Shown here: in pieces, positions 1-7,949 of the stretch
Position numbering within the stretch: position 1 is the stretch's first letter
Layout of the letters: every line of letters starts with the position of its first letter
Assembly (NCBI GenBank): GCA_016281015.1
Contig: JAEEHS010000056.1
Span: 1 to 38,291, forward strand
From: Bacteroidales bacterium
GTDB lineage: Bacteria > Bacteroidota > Bacteroidia > Bacteroidales > UBA932
Direction of reading: 5' to 3'
DNA length: 38,291 nucleotides
Made by a program: the position numbers and the translations under genes
The notes under the pieces: generated by a model
The model's input: the letters and a program-made list of their open reading frames with translations, nothing else
Database searches by the model: none
Told to the model about the DNA's origin: nothing

Positions 1-51
1 ATGAGAATGTTATTACTCATACTCAAGTACAAAAGTAATAAAAAATCACAA

Positions 52-130
52 GTGTCCAAAGATTGTTTGACATGGGCCCATCAATGATTCGCTATTGATT
101 GCATGTCAGATTAATACAGTCCTTGGACAC
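52..130. repeat. Nested inverted repeats, possible terminator or structured RNA
   Basis: Three arm pairs are nested symmetrically: GTGTCCAA at 52-59 with TTGGACAC at 123-130, TGACATG at 68-74 with CATGTCA at 102-108, and ATCAAT at 80-85 with ATTGAT at 94-99. Read on the minus strand, the structure lies just after the stop of the DUF3244-like gene and is followed by a T-rich run at about 36-48. It could therefore end that transcript, although the internal loops are large for an intrinsic terminator. The rest of 1-152 is A/T-rich and shows no gene. Confidence 0.4.
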
Positions 131-152
131 CAGTGAAACAGGAATGAAGAAA

Positions 153-563
153 CTATAATACAAACTCCCCTTCGTAGACATCTCCATTGAGAAGGACGAA
201 GGTGATTACCCAGTTCCCGGAAGTGCCGGAGATCGGGATAGCGGCGATGCCGCTGCCGGAGACCGTGTCGCCGGTGCTCTCGCCGGTCGTCAAGTTCTCA
301 ATCGTGACATCCACCGACACTCCCGCGTTCGCGAGATAAACGAAGACCGAGCCCGACACCTCATCATACTCCGCCTCAATCTGGACGGCCGAAGGGACAC
401 GAGGACCACCGGGAGGGTCTATCGGTTTCTTGATTCGAATGAGGATCGGCTCTTCTGCCGTTCCAATGTTTGTGTTAGAAAGGGAGCATGCCTGCAACCC
501 TGGCAAGCCAACCCCTGTCATCATCCCAATGACAAGGAGAAGAAACGCGGTAATCTGTTTCAT
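153..563 (-). CDS. Small secreted DUF3244-like protein
   Basis: This 136-residue protein has a hydrophobic signal sequence (residues 1-25) followed by a single beta-rich domain. The pattern of an extended region, then a segment reading VDVTIENLTTGES, then a C-terminal strand ending GDVYEGEFVL resembles the short exported DUF3244 proteins of Bacteroidota, whose function is unknown. A Cys lies at residue 26 near the predicted cleavage site, but the residues before it are not a clear lipobox, so periplasmic or surface location is inferred. The gene follows the TPR-HTH regulator in the same direction after 127 bases that contain a promoter-like element, so it may be transcribed separately. Base composition is more A/T-rich than the core of the window. 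The family assignment rests on overall pattern only. Confidence 0.6.
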   Translation of the reverse strand: MKQITAFLLLVIGMMTGVGLPGLQACSLSNTNIGTAEEPILIRIKKPIDPPGGPRVPSAVQIEAEYDEVSGSVFVYLANAGVSVDVTIENLTTGESTGDTVSGSGIAAIPISGTSGNWVITFVLLNGDVYEGEFVL

Positions 564-595
564 ACCTTTTTACTTTTGTGTTGAAAACTGTAGCA

Positions 596-630
596 CAAAT
601 ATACAAAGGCATGACTGGTTTATCAGCAAA
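596..630 (-). promoter_or_regulatory. Promoter-like element for the DUF3244-like gene
   Basis: On the minus strand, TATATTTG (603-596) matches the Bacteroidota -7 consensus TAnnTTTG exactly. A TTTG (630-627) lies 23 bases upstream, slightly further than the usual 19-21. The -7 box is about 32 bases from the start codon at 563, which would give a leader of roughly 25 bases. Confidence 0.45.
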
Positions 631-690
631 AACAATCTAACATTTTTATCTATATTGCGCTTATAATCAACAATATACAAATTAGCGTTT

Positions 691-2382
691 CTAACATGAC
701 CTAACACGGAAGCATTTTGCATACTCTTCGGCATATACCGCGGCTTCGGGAATGTCCAATCCAGCTATTTTTTCCGTATATCGAGTCTTCCTCATCCCGA
801 TAGTTGAAACGGGAAGACCTGTGAAAAAACTAATTGTTTTGACTGAAAAGCCAGAGAAGACCATGATTAAGATGGTCCAGTCCTCCTCTCTCAATAGCTC
901 ACCCTTATTCTTCTTCACAGCAAAGCCCTCACGCATCTTCGCAATCATATTATCTTTCTGCATGTTTAGTTTTGTCTCTAAAGCGACAAGATATTCCTTA
1001 TTGTTTCGGAAGGCACGTAAATCCCGTCGAAAACTCTCTATCACTTCCTCGCGCGTAGAATACTCCCGATTTGCCACCTTATTCTCAAATCTGAAATACA
1101 AATCAGACAAACTCTTCAAATATTTCACCTTATCATGGACCAGTGCTTCTACAGAGTAGGCAATGCCCTCTTGATTCGTCTTCATTCTTTGTAATTCCTC
1201 CTCCACATCCGATACTCTTACCAGCGATTCTTCCAGTTCTATCCTTTGCCTACGGCTCTTTGTTATAAAATACCCAGAGACTAACAGGCATAGAAGCAAT
1301 ATTATGATAAGCAAAGAGAGAAGATTCTTTTTTTGCAGTGCCACCTCACGCGCATCCCGCCCATACAACTCTCCAAGAGCATAAGACACAGACTGTCGCA
1401 ATTTTTCATTTACCAACGAGTCTTGAAAAGCAACAGCTGTTTTTAGAGACGACAACGCTCGCTCATATTGTCCCTCGGAACTATCTACAACATACTGATC
1501 ATAGATAGCGGCTATGCGGTCTTCTTCGCTCGCCGCCTCTGATGCAGCCTTTTCCCAGTAATACCGCATTGAATCCGGCTGGTTCAAAAGGCCAAATGCC
1601 GTGCCTACTGTCGTGTACTCCTTTGCGCTAAACTGCGAATATTTATATTCCTTGGCCAGGCGATAATACCTCAACACACCTTCCGCATCTGGAGGCGTAA
1701 GCGAATACATGACATCCATATAGGCTTTATTGACCTGGAACTGGATATTATCATCCGATACGTTTTTTAGTTTCCGCAAGACGCTATCACAAGAATGCAC
1801 ATCCCGCATATTCAGATAGGTCAATGCGATGGATAACTTTGCATAATCCGCATATAATTGTTCTCCCGACCCGTGGAAAATGGTGTACGCTTCTCTCATA
1901 TATTCCAGGCTATGAACTATATCATATGTCTGGTCATAAACCACAGCTATATTCCTCAACGATAATCCCTCATAATGCGCATCAACAAGTTGACGTGCAT
2001 CTTCCAGGCTCCTCCGAAATGAAAGCATTGATGCAATGTAATCTTGCTTGTTCAGTTGGACCCGTCCAAGACTATACGCCGATAACATCCGTTCTCGCGA
2101 CAATGGACGCTTTTTGTAGTAATTCCAGGCTACCAAAGCCAGAGAATCATCCTCGACATCTATATAGTTTTTGTCCAGGGCCATGCTGAAAACCCTGGCA
2201 AACTCAGCCCGGGATCGAGGGCTAACTGATTGGAACTGTTGGAACGGCAACAAAAGAGACAACGAGGAATCCGGTTGTTCCGACAATAATTCCTCCGCGT
2301 CTCTTACTGCGTGGCGATAGCTGGACTCCTCTCGACAAGAGACGGCGACAAGAAACAATAGCAAGACAATGAAACGCTTCAT
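691..2382 (-). CDS. Membrane TPR regulator with C-terminal helix-turn-helix
   Basis: The 563-residue protein starts with a lipoprotein-like signal peptide ending LVAVSC (Cys16). Residues about 20-345 are helical repeats of TPR type. One strong membrane segment follows at 354-374, then a basic stretch, a coiled coil (about 378-490), and a C-terminal region (about 499-563) that looks like a helix-turn-helix. This is the architecture of Bacteroidota TPR regulators, in which periplasmic repeats sense a signal and the cytoplasmic end binds DNA. Having both a lipobox-like Cys and a later membrane helix suggests the first segment is cleaved. The neighbour downstream is the DUF3244-like secreted protein, a plausible target or partner. 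A weak -7-like TATATTTA lies about 16 bases before the start. Ligand and DNA target cannot be read from the sequence. Confidence 0.65.
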   Translation of the reverse strand: MKRFIVLLLFLVAVSCREESSYRHAVRDAEELLSEQPDSSLSLLLPFQQFQSVSPRSRAEFARVFSMALDKNYIDVEDDSLALVAWNYYKKRPLSRERMLSAYSLGRVQLNKQDYIASMLSFRRSLEDARQLVDAHYEGLSLRNIAVVYDQTYDIVHSLEYMREAYTIFHGSGEQLYADYAKLSIALTYLNMRDVHSCDSVLRKLKNVSDDNIQFQVNKAYMDVMYSLTPPDAEGVLRYYRLAKEYKYSQFSAKEYTTVGTAFGLLNQPDSMRYYWEKAASEAASEEDRIAAIYDQYVVDSSEGQYERALSSLKTAVAFQDSLVNEKLRQSVSYALGELYGRDAREVALQKKNLLSLLIIILLLCLLVSGYFITKSRRQRIELEESLVRVSDVEEELQRMKTNQEGIAYSVEALVHDKVKYLKSLSDLYFRFENKVANREYSTREEVIESFRRDLRAFRNNKEYLVALETKLNMQKDNMIAKMREGFAVKKNKGELLREEDWTILIMVFSGFSVKTISFFTGLPVSTIGMRKTRYTEKIAGLDIPEAAVYAEEYAKCFRVRSC

Positions 2383-2426
2383 CTTTCATCCTTTTTTGTA
2401 AATATAGCGATTAATGTTGAAAAGAA

Positions 2427-2473
2427 GCTACCACGAGGAAAAGGTATTACAGTTTTCAACACCCCGTGGTAGC
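2427..2473. repeat. Inverted repeat upstream of the TPR regulator
   Basis: GCTACCACG at 2427-2435 and CGTGGTAGC at 2465-2473 are perfect inverted arms separated by 29 bases. The element sits between the terminator of the non-coding RNA and the start of the TPR regulator. On the minus strand it is followed by CTTCTTTTC, so it may be a second, weaker terminator. An operator for the TPR gene is the alternative. Confidence 0.4.
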
Positions 2474-2504
2474 AAAAAGACGACCCGGCCAAAAGACCGG
2501 GTCG
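2474..2504 (-). terminator. Intrinsic terminator of the non-coding RNA
   Basis: An 8-bp perfect stem, CGACCCGG (2481-2488) with CCGGGTCG (2497-2504), has an 8-base loop. On the minus strand it is followed at once by TCTTTTTG (2480-2473). No protein-coding gene ends here on that strand, which supports an RNA gene upstream. Confidence 0.8.
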
Positions 2505-2689
2505 CCGATATAATCAACTCGAGCCGACTTTTGAAGTGTAACTAGCTGTGGCAAGCATCAGTAGCATTCAAAGGGGTCCCAAGTGAAGTATATCCACTCC
2601 ACGGGAACCCTTTAGCCCGCTACTGGTTTGAATTGCCACATTCGTTACAGCGGCTAAATAGGTTCCTTACTTACTATTTAGTGTATGTC
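2474..2689 (-). ncRNA. Structured non-coding RNA, probably 6S-like
   Basis: A minus-strand unit of about 215 bases has its own promoter (2694-2724) and terminator (2474-2504) and no credible reading frame. The 5' end can form a hairpin, CTAAATAG with CTATTTAG (2674-2681 and 2654-2661). The body forms one long interrupted rod: 2523-2526 with 2651-2654, 2538-2542 with 2644-2648, 2548-2554 with 2633-2639, 2559-2565 with 2619-2625, 2570-2575 with 2608-2613, 2578-2580 with 2603-2605, and 2582-2585 with 2595-2598. Internal loops separate the helices. A long rod with bubbles and this size is what is expected of 6S RNA, which binds RNA polymerase; Bacteroidales have 6S-like RNAs of this kind. The existence of an RNA gene is well supported. 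The 6S identity is inference from shape and length. Confidence 0.6.
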
Positions 2690-2693
2690 ACCG

Positions 2694-2724
2694 CAAAGAT
2701 AAAAACTTCCCTTCTAATTTACAA
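2694..2724 (-). promoter_or_regulatory. Promoter of the non-coding RNA
   Basis: On the minus strand CTTG (2724-2721), a 19-base spacer and TATCTTTG (2701-2694) match the Bacteroidota -33/-7 promoter, with one mismatch in the -33 TTTG. Transcription should begin near 2688. The same CTTG-19-TATCTTTG arrangement precedes the tRNA-Ser gene. Confidence 0.75.
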
Positions 2725-3197
2725 GAGACTGTGTTCCATGCGTCCAACACGGTATCGACATTTATGTGTACATAGAAACTAGCCTCTTTGGTCGAAACCA
2801 TGTTCACATGCGATCTAAAACTGCCAATTAAGGGGTTCTTCGCCGGTATGTGAACGGAAATCATGCACCATAAGCGAAAAACATGTACACATCCTGGATG
2901 AATCAGGGCGGGCATAGACGCCGGAGAGGCAGGGGCCGGCGGACGGCGTGGCCGTCCGCGGCCTCGTGAGCGGAAGGGGCCCACAAGCGAAGCGAAGTGG
3001 GAAGGATAGCCCCGAAGGGGCGTACCGGCCCGCCGGCCCCTGCCCGCAGGCGACAGCCCGACGTGCAGCGCCGCCCCGCCAGGACCTGCGGAAGAACGAA
3101 ATGGGCCGAAATCGTTCGTCGGCGGGGACAGCTTGACCTGCAGAAGAACGAAAACGGGCAAAAGCGTACCTGCGCAGGGACAGCGGAGCTGAACGGC
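2725..3197. other. Non-coding stretch, GC-rich in its right half
   Basis: No gene is supported here. The left part (2725-2900) has mixed composition. From about 2910 the sequence is rich in G and C and full of short self-complementary pieces, for example GGACGGC at 2941-2947 with GCCGTCC at 2951-2957. Open frames cross this part on both strands, but they have low-complexity Arg/Pro/Gly/Ala translations and no conserved start context. A similar GC-rich stretch lies at 36838-36900. Confidence 0.6.
3083..3187. repeat. Two imperfect direct repeats of about 52 bases
   Basis: Copies at 3083-3134 and 3135-3187 share GACCTGC, then GAAGAACGAAA, and then GGGACAGC near the end, with substitutions between. 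They lie in GC-rich non-coding DNA just past the secDF terminator. No function is evident. Confidence 0.55.
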
Positions 3198-3230
3198 AAA
3201 AAATCCACCCCTCACAGCGCGTGCGAGGGG
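3198..3230 (-). terminator. Intrinsic terminator of secDF
   Basis: On the minus strand a 9-bp stem (3230-3222 with 3216-3208, including one G-U pair) has a 5-base loop. After TGGA comes TTTTTT (3203-3198). It lies 63 bases past the secDF stop. Confidence 0.75.
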
Positions 3231-3292
3231 CGGATAAAAGGGAGGAGCGTCAGGCCCACAAGGGGGCCCGGCCCGACGATGGCAAGATGACC

Positions 3293-6214
3293 TTACTTCT
3301 CAGCCTTCTTGGTTGCGTCGAACATAATCGGCGTACCGATCATGATGGAAGCGTAGGTACCGATGAGGATACCGAGGCAGAGGGCGACGGCAAGACCGCG
3401 GATACTCTCACCACCCCAGATCGCGATGGCGATCATCGGGAGGAGGGTGGACACGGAGGTGTTCACGGTACGGGTCAGGGTCGCATTCAGGGCGGTGTTG
3501 ACCGTCGAACGGAAGTCGTCCTTCGGGTGGAGGGCCTTCTGCTCACGGATACGGTCAAAGATAACCACGTTATCGTTGATGGCGTAACCGATGATGGTCA
3601 GGATGGCCGCAATGAAGGTCTGGTCCACATCCAGGTTGAACGGCAGGATCCCGTTGAACAGGGAGAAGAAGCCGATAACGATGAGGGCCGTGTGGGCGAG
3701 GGAGACCACGCCGCCCAGTCCCCAGGTCCATCCCTTGAAGCGGAGGGCGATATAGCCGAAGATGACAATCAAGGCCAGGAAGACGGCGATGAACGCGCTC
3801 CGGGTGATGTCGCGGGCGATGGTCGGACCCACCTTGTCAGAGGAGATGATACCGTTGGGGTTCTCCAGCGTGGACGTGAAGTCGCTCAGCTGGACATCCT
3901 CGGCGTAGAAGCCCTTGAGGGCATTGAAGAGCAGGCCTTCGATTTCGGCGTCGACCGCGGTGTCCTCGCTCTTGTTCTTGTACTGGGTCGTGATCTTCAT
4001 CTGGGAGTCACCACCGAACTGCTTGACCTCGACAGAGTACTGCGACTCGCCGGCGGCGGCAGCAGCCTCTTCGAAAGTCGCCTCGACGGCGGCGCGGACA
4101 TCCTCGGCGGTGACAGCCTGGTCGAAGCGGACGACATAGGTACGGCCGCCCGTGAAGTCGACACCATAGCTAAAGCCCTTGAAGGCAATCGAAGCGATCG
4201 AGATGACAATCAGGGCACCGGAGATGAGGTAGGACCACTTCTTGGCACCGATGAAGTCGATGTTCGTGTTCTTCAGGAAGTTCCGGGTGAAGTTGTTGGA
4301 CAGGCTCACGGTCTTTCCGGCCTTGATCCGGTCGTCGAAGATCAGACGGGTGATGAAGATGGAGGTCACCACGGAAGTGATGATACCGATGATCAGCGTC
4401 GTGGCGAAGCCCTGGACCGGGCCGGAGCCGAAGACGTAGAGGATGATACCCGTCAGCAGGGTCGTCACTTGGCCGTCGATGATGGCGGAGTAGGCGTTCT
4501 TGTAACCGTCCGCGACAGCCAGCGAGAAGCCCTTGCCGGCGGCGAGTTCTTCCTTGATGCGCTCATAGATAATGACGTTCGCATCCACGGCCATACCGAG
4601 GGTCAGCACCAGACCGGCGATACCCGGAAGGGTCAGCACGGCGCCGAAGCTCACGAGGGTGCCGAAGAGGAAGAGGACGTTGCACAGCAGCGCTACGTCG
4701 GCGATCAGACCGGCGCCCTGGTAGAAGAACACCATGTAGATGAGCACCAGGCAGAACGCGATGAGGAAGGAAATCAGACCGGCGCGGATGGAAGCGGAAC
4801 CGAGGGACGGACCGACCACCTGCTCCTGAATAATCGTAGCCGGGGCGGGCAGTTTACCGGACTTGAGGACGTTCGCAAGGTCTTCCGCCTCCTGGACGTC
4901 GAAGTTGCCGGTAATCTGGGAGTTGCCGCCGGTGATTTCATTCTGGACCGTCGGGTAGGAATACACGAGGCCGTCCAGGACGATGGCCACCTGCTTCTGG
5001 ATGTTGTCGCGGGTGAGGTTGGCCCATTTCTGGGCGCCTTCGGCGTTCATGGTCATGGACACGGACGGGGTACCGCCGCGCTGCTGGCCGTCGAAGGAGA
5101 CACGGGCGTCGGTCACGACACCGCCGTCAAGCGGAGCCTTGCCGTCGGCGGAAGTGACCTTGATGGCCACGAGTTCATACAGGTTCGCACCCTGGACAAG
5201 CTCGGAGGGCTTGACGGTCCACATGCCCCGGAAGCCCTGCGGAAGGACATCCTCGGCGATCTTCAGGTAAGCGTTGACCTTGGCCGTGTCGATGCCGCTG
5301 GCAAAACCGATGCAGGCGTTGTTCCAGCCGCTGGGCTGCAGCACGCTCAGGAGCGGATTGTGCGTTGCGGTCGTATCGCCCAGGTTGCCGAGCACTTCGG
5401 CGACCCGCTCGTCGGCGCTGTACAGGTCCACTTCATTCCCCTGGAAGGTCGGCCAGAACTCGAGGGAGGCCGTACCCTGGAGGAGTTTGCGGACACGCTC
5501 CGGATCCTTGACACCCGGCAGTTCGATGAGAATCTTGCCGGAGGAACCAACCTGCTGGATGTTCGGCTGGGTCACGCCGAAGCGGTCGATACGGTTACGC
5601 AGCACGTTGAACGAGTTGTCGATGGCGCTCTTGGCTTCGCCGCGAATCACCTCGATGACCTCTTTGTCCGTGGACTCGTTGCGCACCTTGTCGCGGAGCT
5701 CATAGGTTCCGAAAATCTCGGCGAGACGGCGCCCGTTGGCATTCTCGGCCCACGCCTGCTCGAACAGGGTGATGAAATCGGTCGATGTGTTGACATTGTT
5801 CTTCTTGGCTGCCTCGAGGGCTTTGAGGAAGTCGGGATCCGTGCTGTTTTCGGCGAGCGCCTTCACGAGGTCCTCGAGCTGGACCTGCAGCATCACGTTC
5901 ATACCGCCCTTCAGGTCAAGGCCCAGGTTGATTTCCTTTTCCTTGACGCTCTTGTAGGTATATCCGAGATAGACCTTCTCAGCGCTGATGGAGTCGATGT
6001 AAACCCTGTTCTGGAGGGAAGCCACCGAGTCCAGCACGAATTCACGCACCTCGGGGGCAACATTGTTCTCAGAAACGAACTGCTCTGCCTGGGCCTGGGC
6101 GGCCTTCGCGGCCTTGTTCTCCTGGATACGCGTCACCGCGGTGAAGGAGAGCTGCCAGATGCAGGCAATTGCGAGCAGAATCGCTACGAATCTGATGGCA
6201 CCTTTGCTTTGCAT
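3293..6214 (-). CDS. secDF: Protein translocase subunit SecDF (fused SecD-SecF)
   Basis: This 973-residue inner-membrane protein works with SecYEG and uses the proton gradient to help exported proteins through the membrane. SecD comes first: a membrane anchor (residues 8-28), the NLGLDLKGGM motif at 96-105, a large periplasmic region, then a membrane block (about 475-625) with the conserved DANVIIYERI from 544. SecF follows in the same chain from about 650, with GVDFTGG at 684-690 and a second membrane block near the C-terminus carrying INDNVVIFDRIRE. The single-chain form and near-1000-residue length are usual in Bacteroidota. A TAAATTTG -7 match on the minus strand (6294-6287) would give a leader of about 65 bases. 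A terminator follows the gene. Its functional partner secG is 25 kb away in this window. The identification is secure. Confidence 0.97.
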   Translation of the reverse strand: MQSKGAIRFVAILLAIACIWQLSFTAVTRIQENKAAKAAQAQAEQFVSENNVAPEVREFVLDSVASLQNRVYIDSISAEKVYLGYTYKSVKEKEINLGLDLKGGMNVMLQVQLEDLVKALAENSTDPDFLKALEAAKKNNVNTSTDFITLFEQAWAENANGRRLAEIFGTYELRDKVRNESTDKEVIEVIRGEAKSAIDNSFNVLRNRIDRFGVTQPNIQQVGSSGKILIELPGVKDPERVRKLLQGTASLEFWPTFQGNEVDLYSADERVAEVLGNLGDTTATHNPLLSVLQPSGWNNACIGFASGIDTAKVNAYLKIAEDVLPQGFRGMWTVKPSELVQGANLYELVAIKVTSADGKAPLDGGVVTDARVSFDGQQRGGTPSVSMTMNAEGAQKWANLTRDNIQKQVAIVLDGLVYSYPTVQNEITGGNSQITGNFDVQEAEDLANVLKSGKLPAPATIIQEQVVGPSLGSASIRAGLISFLIAFCLVLIYMVFFYQGAGLIADVALLCNVLFLFGTLVSFGAVLTLPGIAGLVLTLGMAVDANVIIYERIKEELAAGKGFSLAVADGYKNAYSAIIDGQVTTLLTGIILYVFGSGPVQGFATTLIIGIITSVVTSIFITRLIFDDRIKAGKTVSLSNNFTRNFLKNTNIDFIGAKKWSYLISGALIVISIASIAFKGFSYGVDFTGGRTYVVRFDQAVTAEDVRAAVEATFEEAAAAAGESQYSVEVKQFGGDSQMKITTQYKNKSEDTAVDAEIEGLLFNALKGFYAEDVQLSDFTSTLENPNGIISSDKVGPTIARDITRSAFIAVFLALIVIFGYIALRFKGWTWGLGGVVSLAHTALIVIGFFSLFNGILPFNLDVDQTFIAAILTIIGYAINDNVVIFDRIREQKALHPKDDFRSTVNTALNATLTRTVNTSVSTLLPMIAIAIWGGESIRGLAVALCLGILIGTYASIMIGTPIMFDATKKAEK

Positions 6215-6286
6215 GTTGAATGTATTTTTAATTAATCAATTTATCGTTTTCGGCGGGTGCAGGGCACACGACCGCAAAATAGGCGA

Positions 6287-6294
6287 CAAATTTA
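6287..6294 (-). promoter_or_regulatory. -7 promoter box for secDF
   Basis: TAAATTTG on the minus strand matches the TAnnTTTG consensus exactly, 73 bases before the secDF start. No good -33 TTTG was found at 19-21 bases. Confidence 0.4.
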
Positions 6295-6336
6295 CGATTT
6301 TTTTTCTGATAAACGAAGTTTCTTGGAAGTATTTCG

Positions 6337-6344
6337 TATTTTTG
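6337..6344 (+). promoter_or_regulatory. -7 promoter box for the beta-propeller/SPOR gene
   Basis: TATTTTTG matches TAnnTTTG exactly and ends only 9 bases before the ATG at 6354. If used, transcription would begin within a few bases of the start codon, giving an almost leaderless message. The -33 region is not recognisable. Confidence 0.4.
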
Positions 6345-6353
6345 CAGTCCATT

Positions 6354-7946
6354 ATGGAGCGGAGCATACGACGGAAAATCCTGATAGGGCTTGTTCTCTG
6401 GGCGGGCATCCTGCCCGGGAGAGCCGTTGTTTCCGCCCAGGAGCCTCTCCACAGGGGAGACAGCCTCCACCGCCGCTACCAGTTCGAAGAAGCCCTGTCC
6501 GCCTATCTGTCCGCCCTCCGCGGTGCCCTCCGCCTGGAAGCCCAGCAGCAGGTCTACAGCCGCATCGACCAGGCCCAGAACGCGCTGAATATGACCGGAG
6601 CCTGCGCCAACCCGAAAGTGGTCGCCCGGCAGACCTTCTCCCGGGAAGACTTTTTCCTCTACTATCCCCTCGAAAACAAAGCCTGGCGCAGCACGCCGAA
6701 CCCGCTGGACACGCTCAGTGGTCCCTTCCCCCTGTATCTGCCCCAAGGGACAAGCCGCAGCATCTTCTCCGCCACGGACGCTTCCGGGGTGAGGAACCTG
6801 TACCTGTCGGAAAAAGGGGATACCGCATGGACGAGCCCGCGGATCCTTGACGAACGGGTGATGAGCGCCGGAAATGAAATCTTTCCCATGCTCTCCGCCG
6901 ACGGAAACGCCCTGTATTTCTCCTCCGACGGGCTCTACGGAATGGGCGGATACGACCTCTATGTTTCCCGGAAAGATCCCGCGACCGGGCGCTGGGGCGC
7001 CCCGGAGAACCTCGGCATTCCCTTCTCCTCCCCCGGCGACGACTTCCTGGTGATGGACACGGACGACGGGAAATACACCCTTTTCGCCTCCAACCGGGAC
7101 TGTGCGGCCGACAGTGTCTGTGTCTATGTGCTTGAATACGAGACGCTTCCCGTTCGTTCTCCCGTCCGCGACCCCGAAGCGCTCCGCCGACTCGCCAGCC
7201 TCCGTCCGCTGCAGGACCGCTCCCGGATGGACAATGGCGCGGCCGTCACCGGCCTCACGGTCGGCAACGACAATACCCGGGCCTACCGCGCCAAGGCCGA
7301 ACAGGCCCGCGCCCTCAGGGACAGCATCTACCGCTATGAACGGGACCTGGACGCCCTCCGTTCGGTCTTTCCGTCCACCGAAGGGGAAAGCCGCGCCGCC
7401 CTGACCCGGATCATCAGCGAGAAGGAAGACAGGCTCTATCCGCTTCGACAGGCCCTGGACGAGGTCGGGAGTGAAATCCGGCGGATTGAACAGTCCTTCC
7501 TCAAAGGCGGCGTGGTCCGCACCGTCGAAGACCGGCCCGTCGTGGGGGCCTCCCAGGGCTATACCTTTACGAAAAAAATGATGGGCGGGGATGTGCGCCT
7601 GCGCGTTGCACGCCGCCGCGCGGCAGCGGACGAAGCCTTCAGCATCACGCCGGTCGGCCATTTCGCCGAAGCGGACACCTTCCCGGATGGACTGGTGTTC
7701 CAGATCCGGCTCTTCACCAGCCTCCGCCACGCCACCCTGGACGATATCCGCGGGCTCAGCCCGGTCTACGAGCGGCTGGGAAACGACCTTCGCTACAGTT
7801 GCTGCGCGGGAATTTTCCGTTCCTACCAGGCCGCCCTCGAGCGGCTCAATACCGTCCGGAACCTTGGTTTCCGGGATGCCGGTATCGCTGCCTTCCGGGA
7901 CGGCCGGGCAGAGAATCTGGATAACGCCAGAAGGGAAGCGCCGTAA
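6354..7946 (+). CDS. Secreted beta-propeller (PD40-like) protein with C-terminal SPOR-like domain
   Basis: The frame is open from 6063, but the ATG at 6354 is preferred. It gives a clean signal peptide (residues 1-29 ending VVSAQ), removes a 97-residue extension overlapping secDF, and follows a -7 box. The resulting 530-residue protein has a short helical region, then PD40/TolB-type repeats such as FPMLSADGNALYFSSDGLYG and the following GGYDLYVSRKD. A central coiled-coil-like part follows (about 315-385). The C-terminal ~80 residues start with a VFQIRLFTS strand and contain FRSYQAALERLNTVRNLGF, which resembles the SPOR fold that binds denuded peptidoglycan. A role at the cell wall or outer membrane is inferred. 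The gene is divergent from secDF and convergent with nagB, only 3 bases away. Confidence 0.7.
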   Translation: MERSIRRKILIGLVLWAGILPGRAVVSAQEPLHRGDSLHRRYQFEEALSAYLSALRGALRLEAQQQVYSRIDQAQNALNMTGACANPKVVARQTFSREDFFLYYPLENKAWRSTPNPLDTLSGPFPLYLPQGTSRSIFSATDASGVRNLYLSEKGDTAWTSPRILDERVMSAGNEIFPMLSADGNALYFSSDGLYGMGGYDLYVSRKDPATGRWGAPENLGIPFSSPGDDFLVMDTDDGKYTLFASNRDCAADSVCVYVLEYETLPVRSPVRDPEALRRLASLRPLQDRSRMDNGAAVTGLTVGNDNTRAYRAKAEQARALRDSIYRYERDLDALRSVFPSTEGESRAALTRIISEKEDRLYPLRQALDEVGSEIRRIEQSFLKGGVVRTVEDRPVVGASQGYTFTKKMMGGDVRLRVARRRAAADEAFSITPVGHFAEADTFPDGLVFQIRLFTSLRHATLDDIRGLSPVYERLGNDLRYSCCAGIFRSYQAALERLNTVRNLGFRDAGIAAFRDGRAENLDNARREAP

Positions 7947-7949
7947 AAC

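Noticed and set aside
2688..3215. Open frames of 100-175 codons on the minus strand
   Set aside because: Their translations are low-complexity Arg, Pro, Gly and Ala in GC-rich DNA, with no family likeness. The 3' part would overlap the promoter of the non-coding RNA.
3221..6235. A 1004-codon open frame antisense to secDF
   Set aside because: It mirrors secDF. Codon bias for G or C in third position removes stops from the opposite strand, and the translation is Asp, Gly and His-rich without domains. Similar frames opposite the NagB fusion, MBOAT, SGNH and HppA genes were rejected for the same reason.
6063..6353. Upstream extension of the beta-propeller/SPOR gene
   Set aside because: It overlaps the start of secDF and both promoter boxes, and it would bury the signal peptide. 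The ATG at 6354 fits better.
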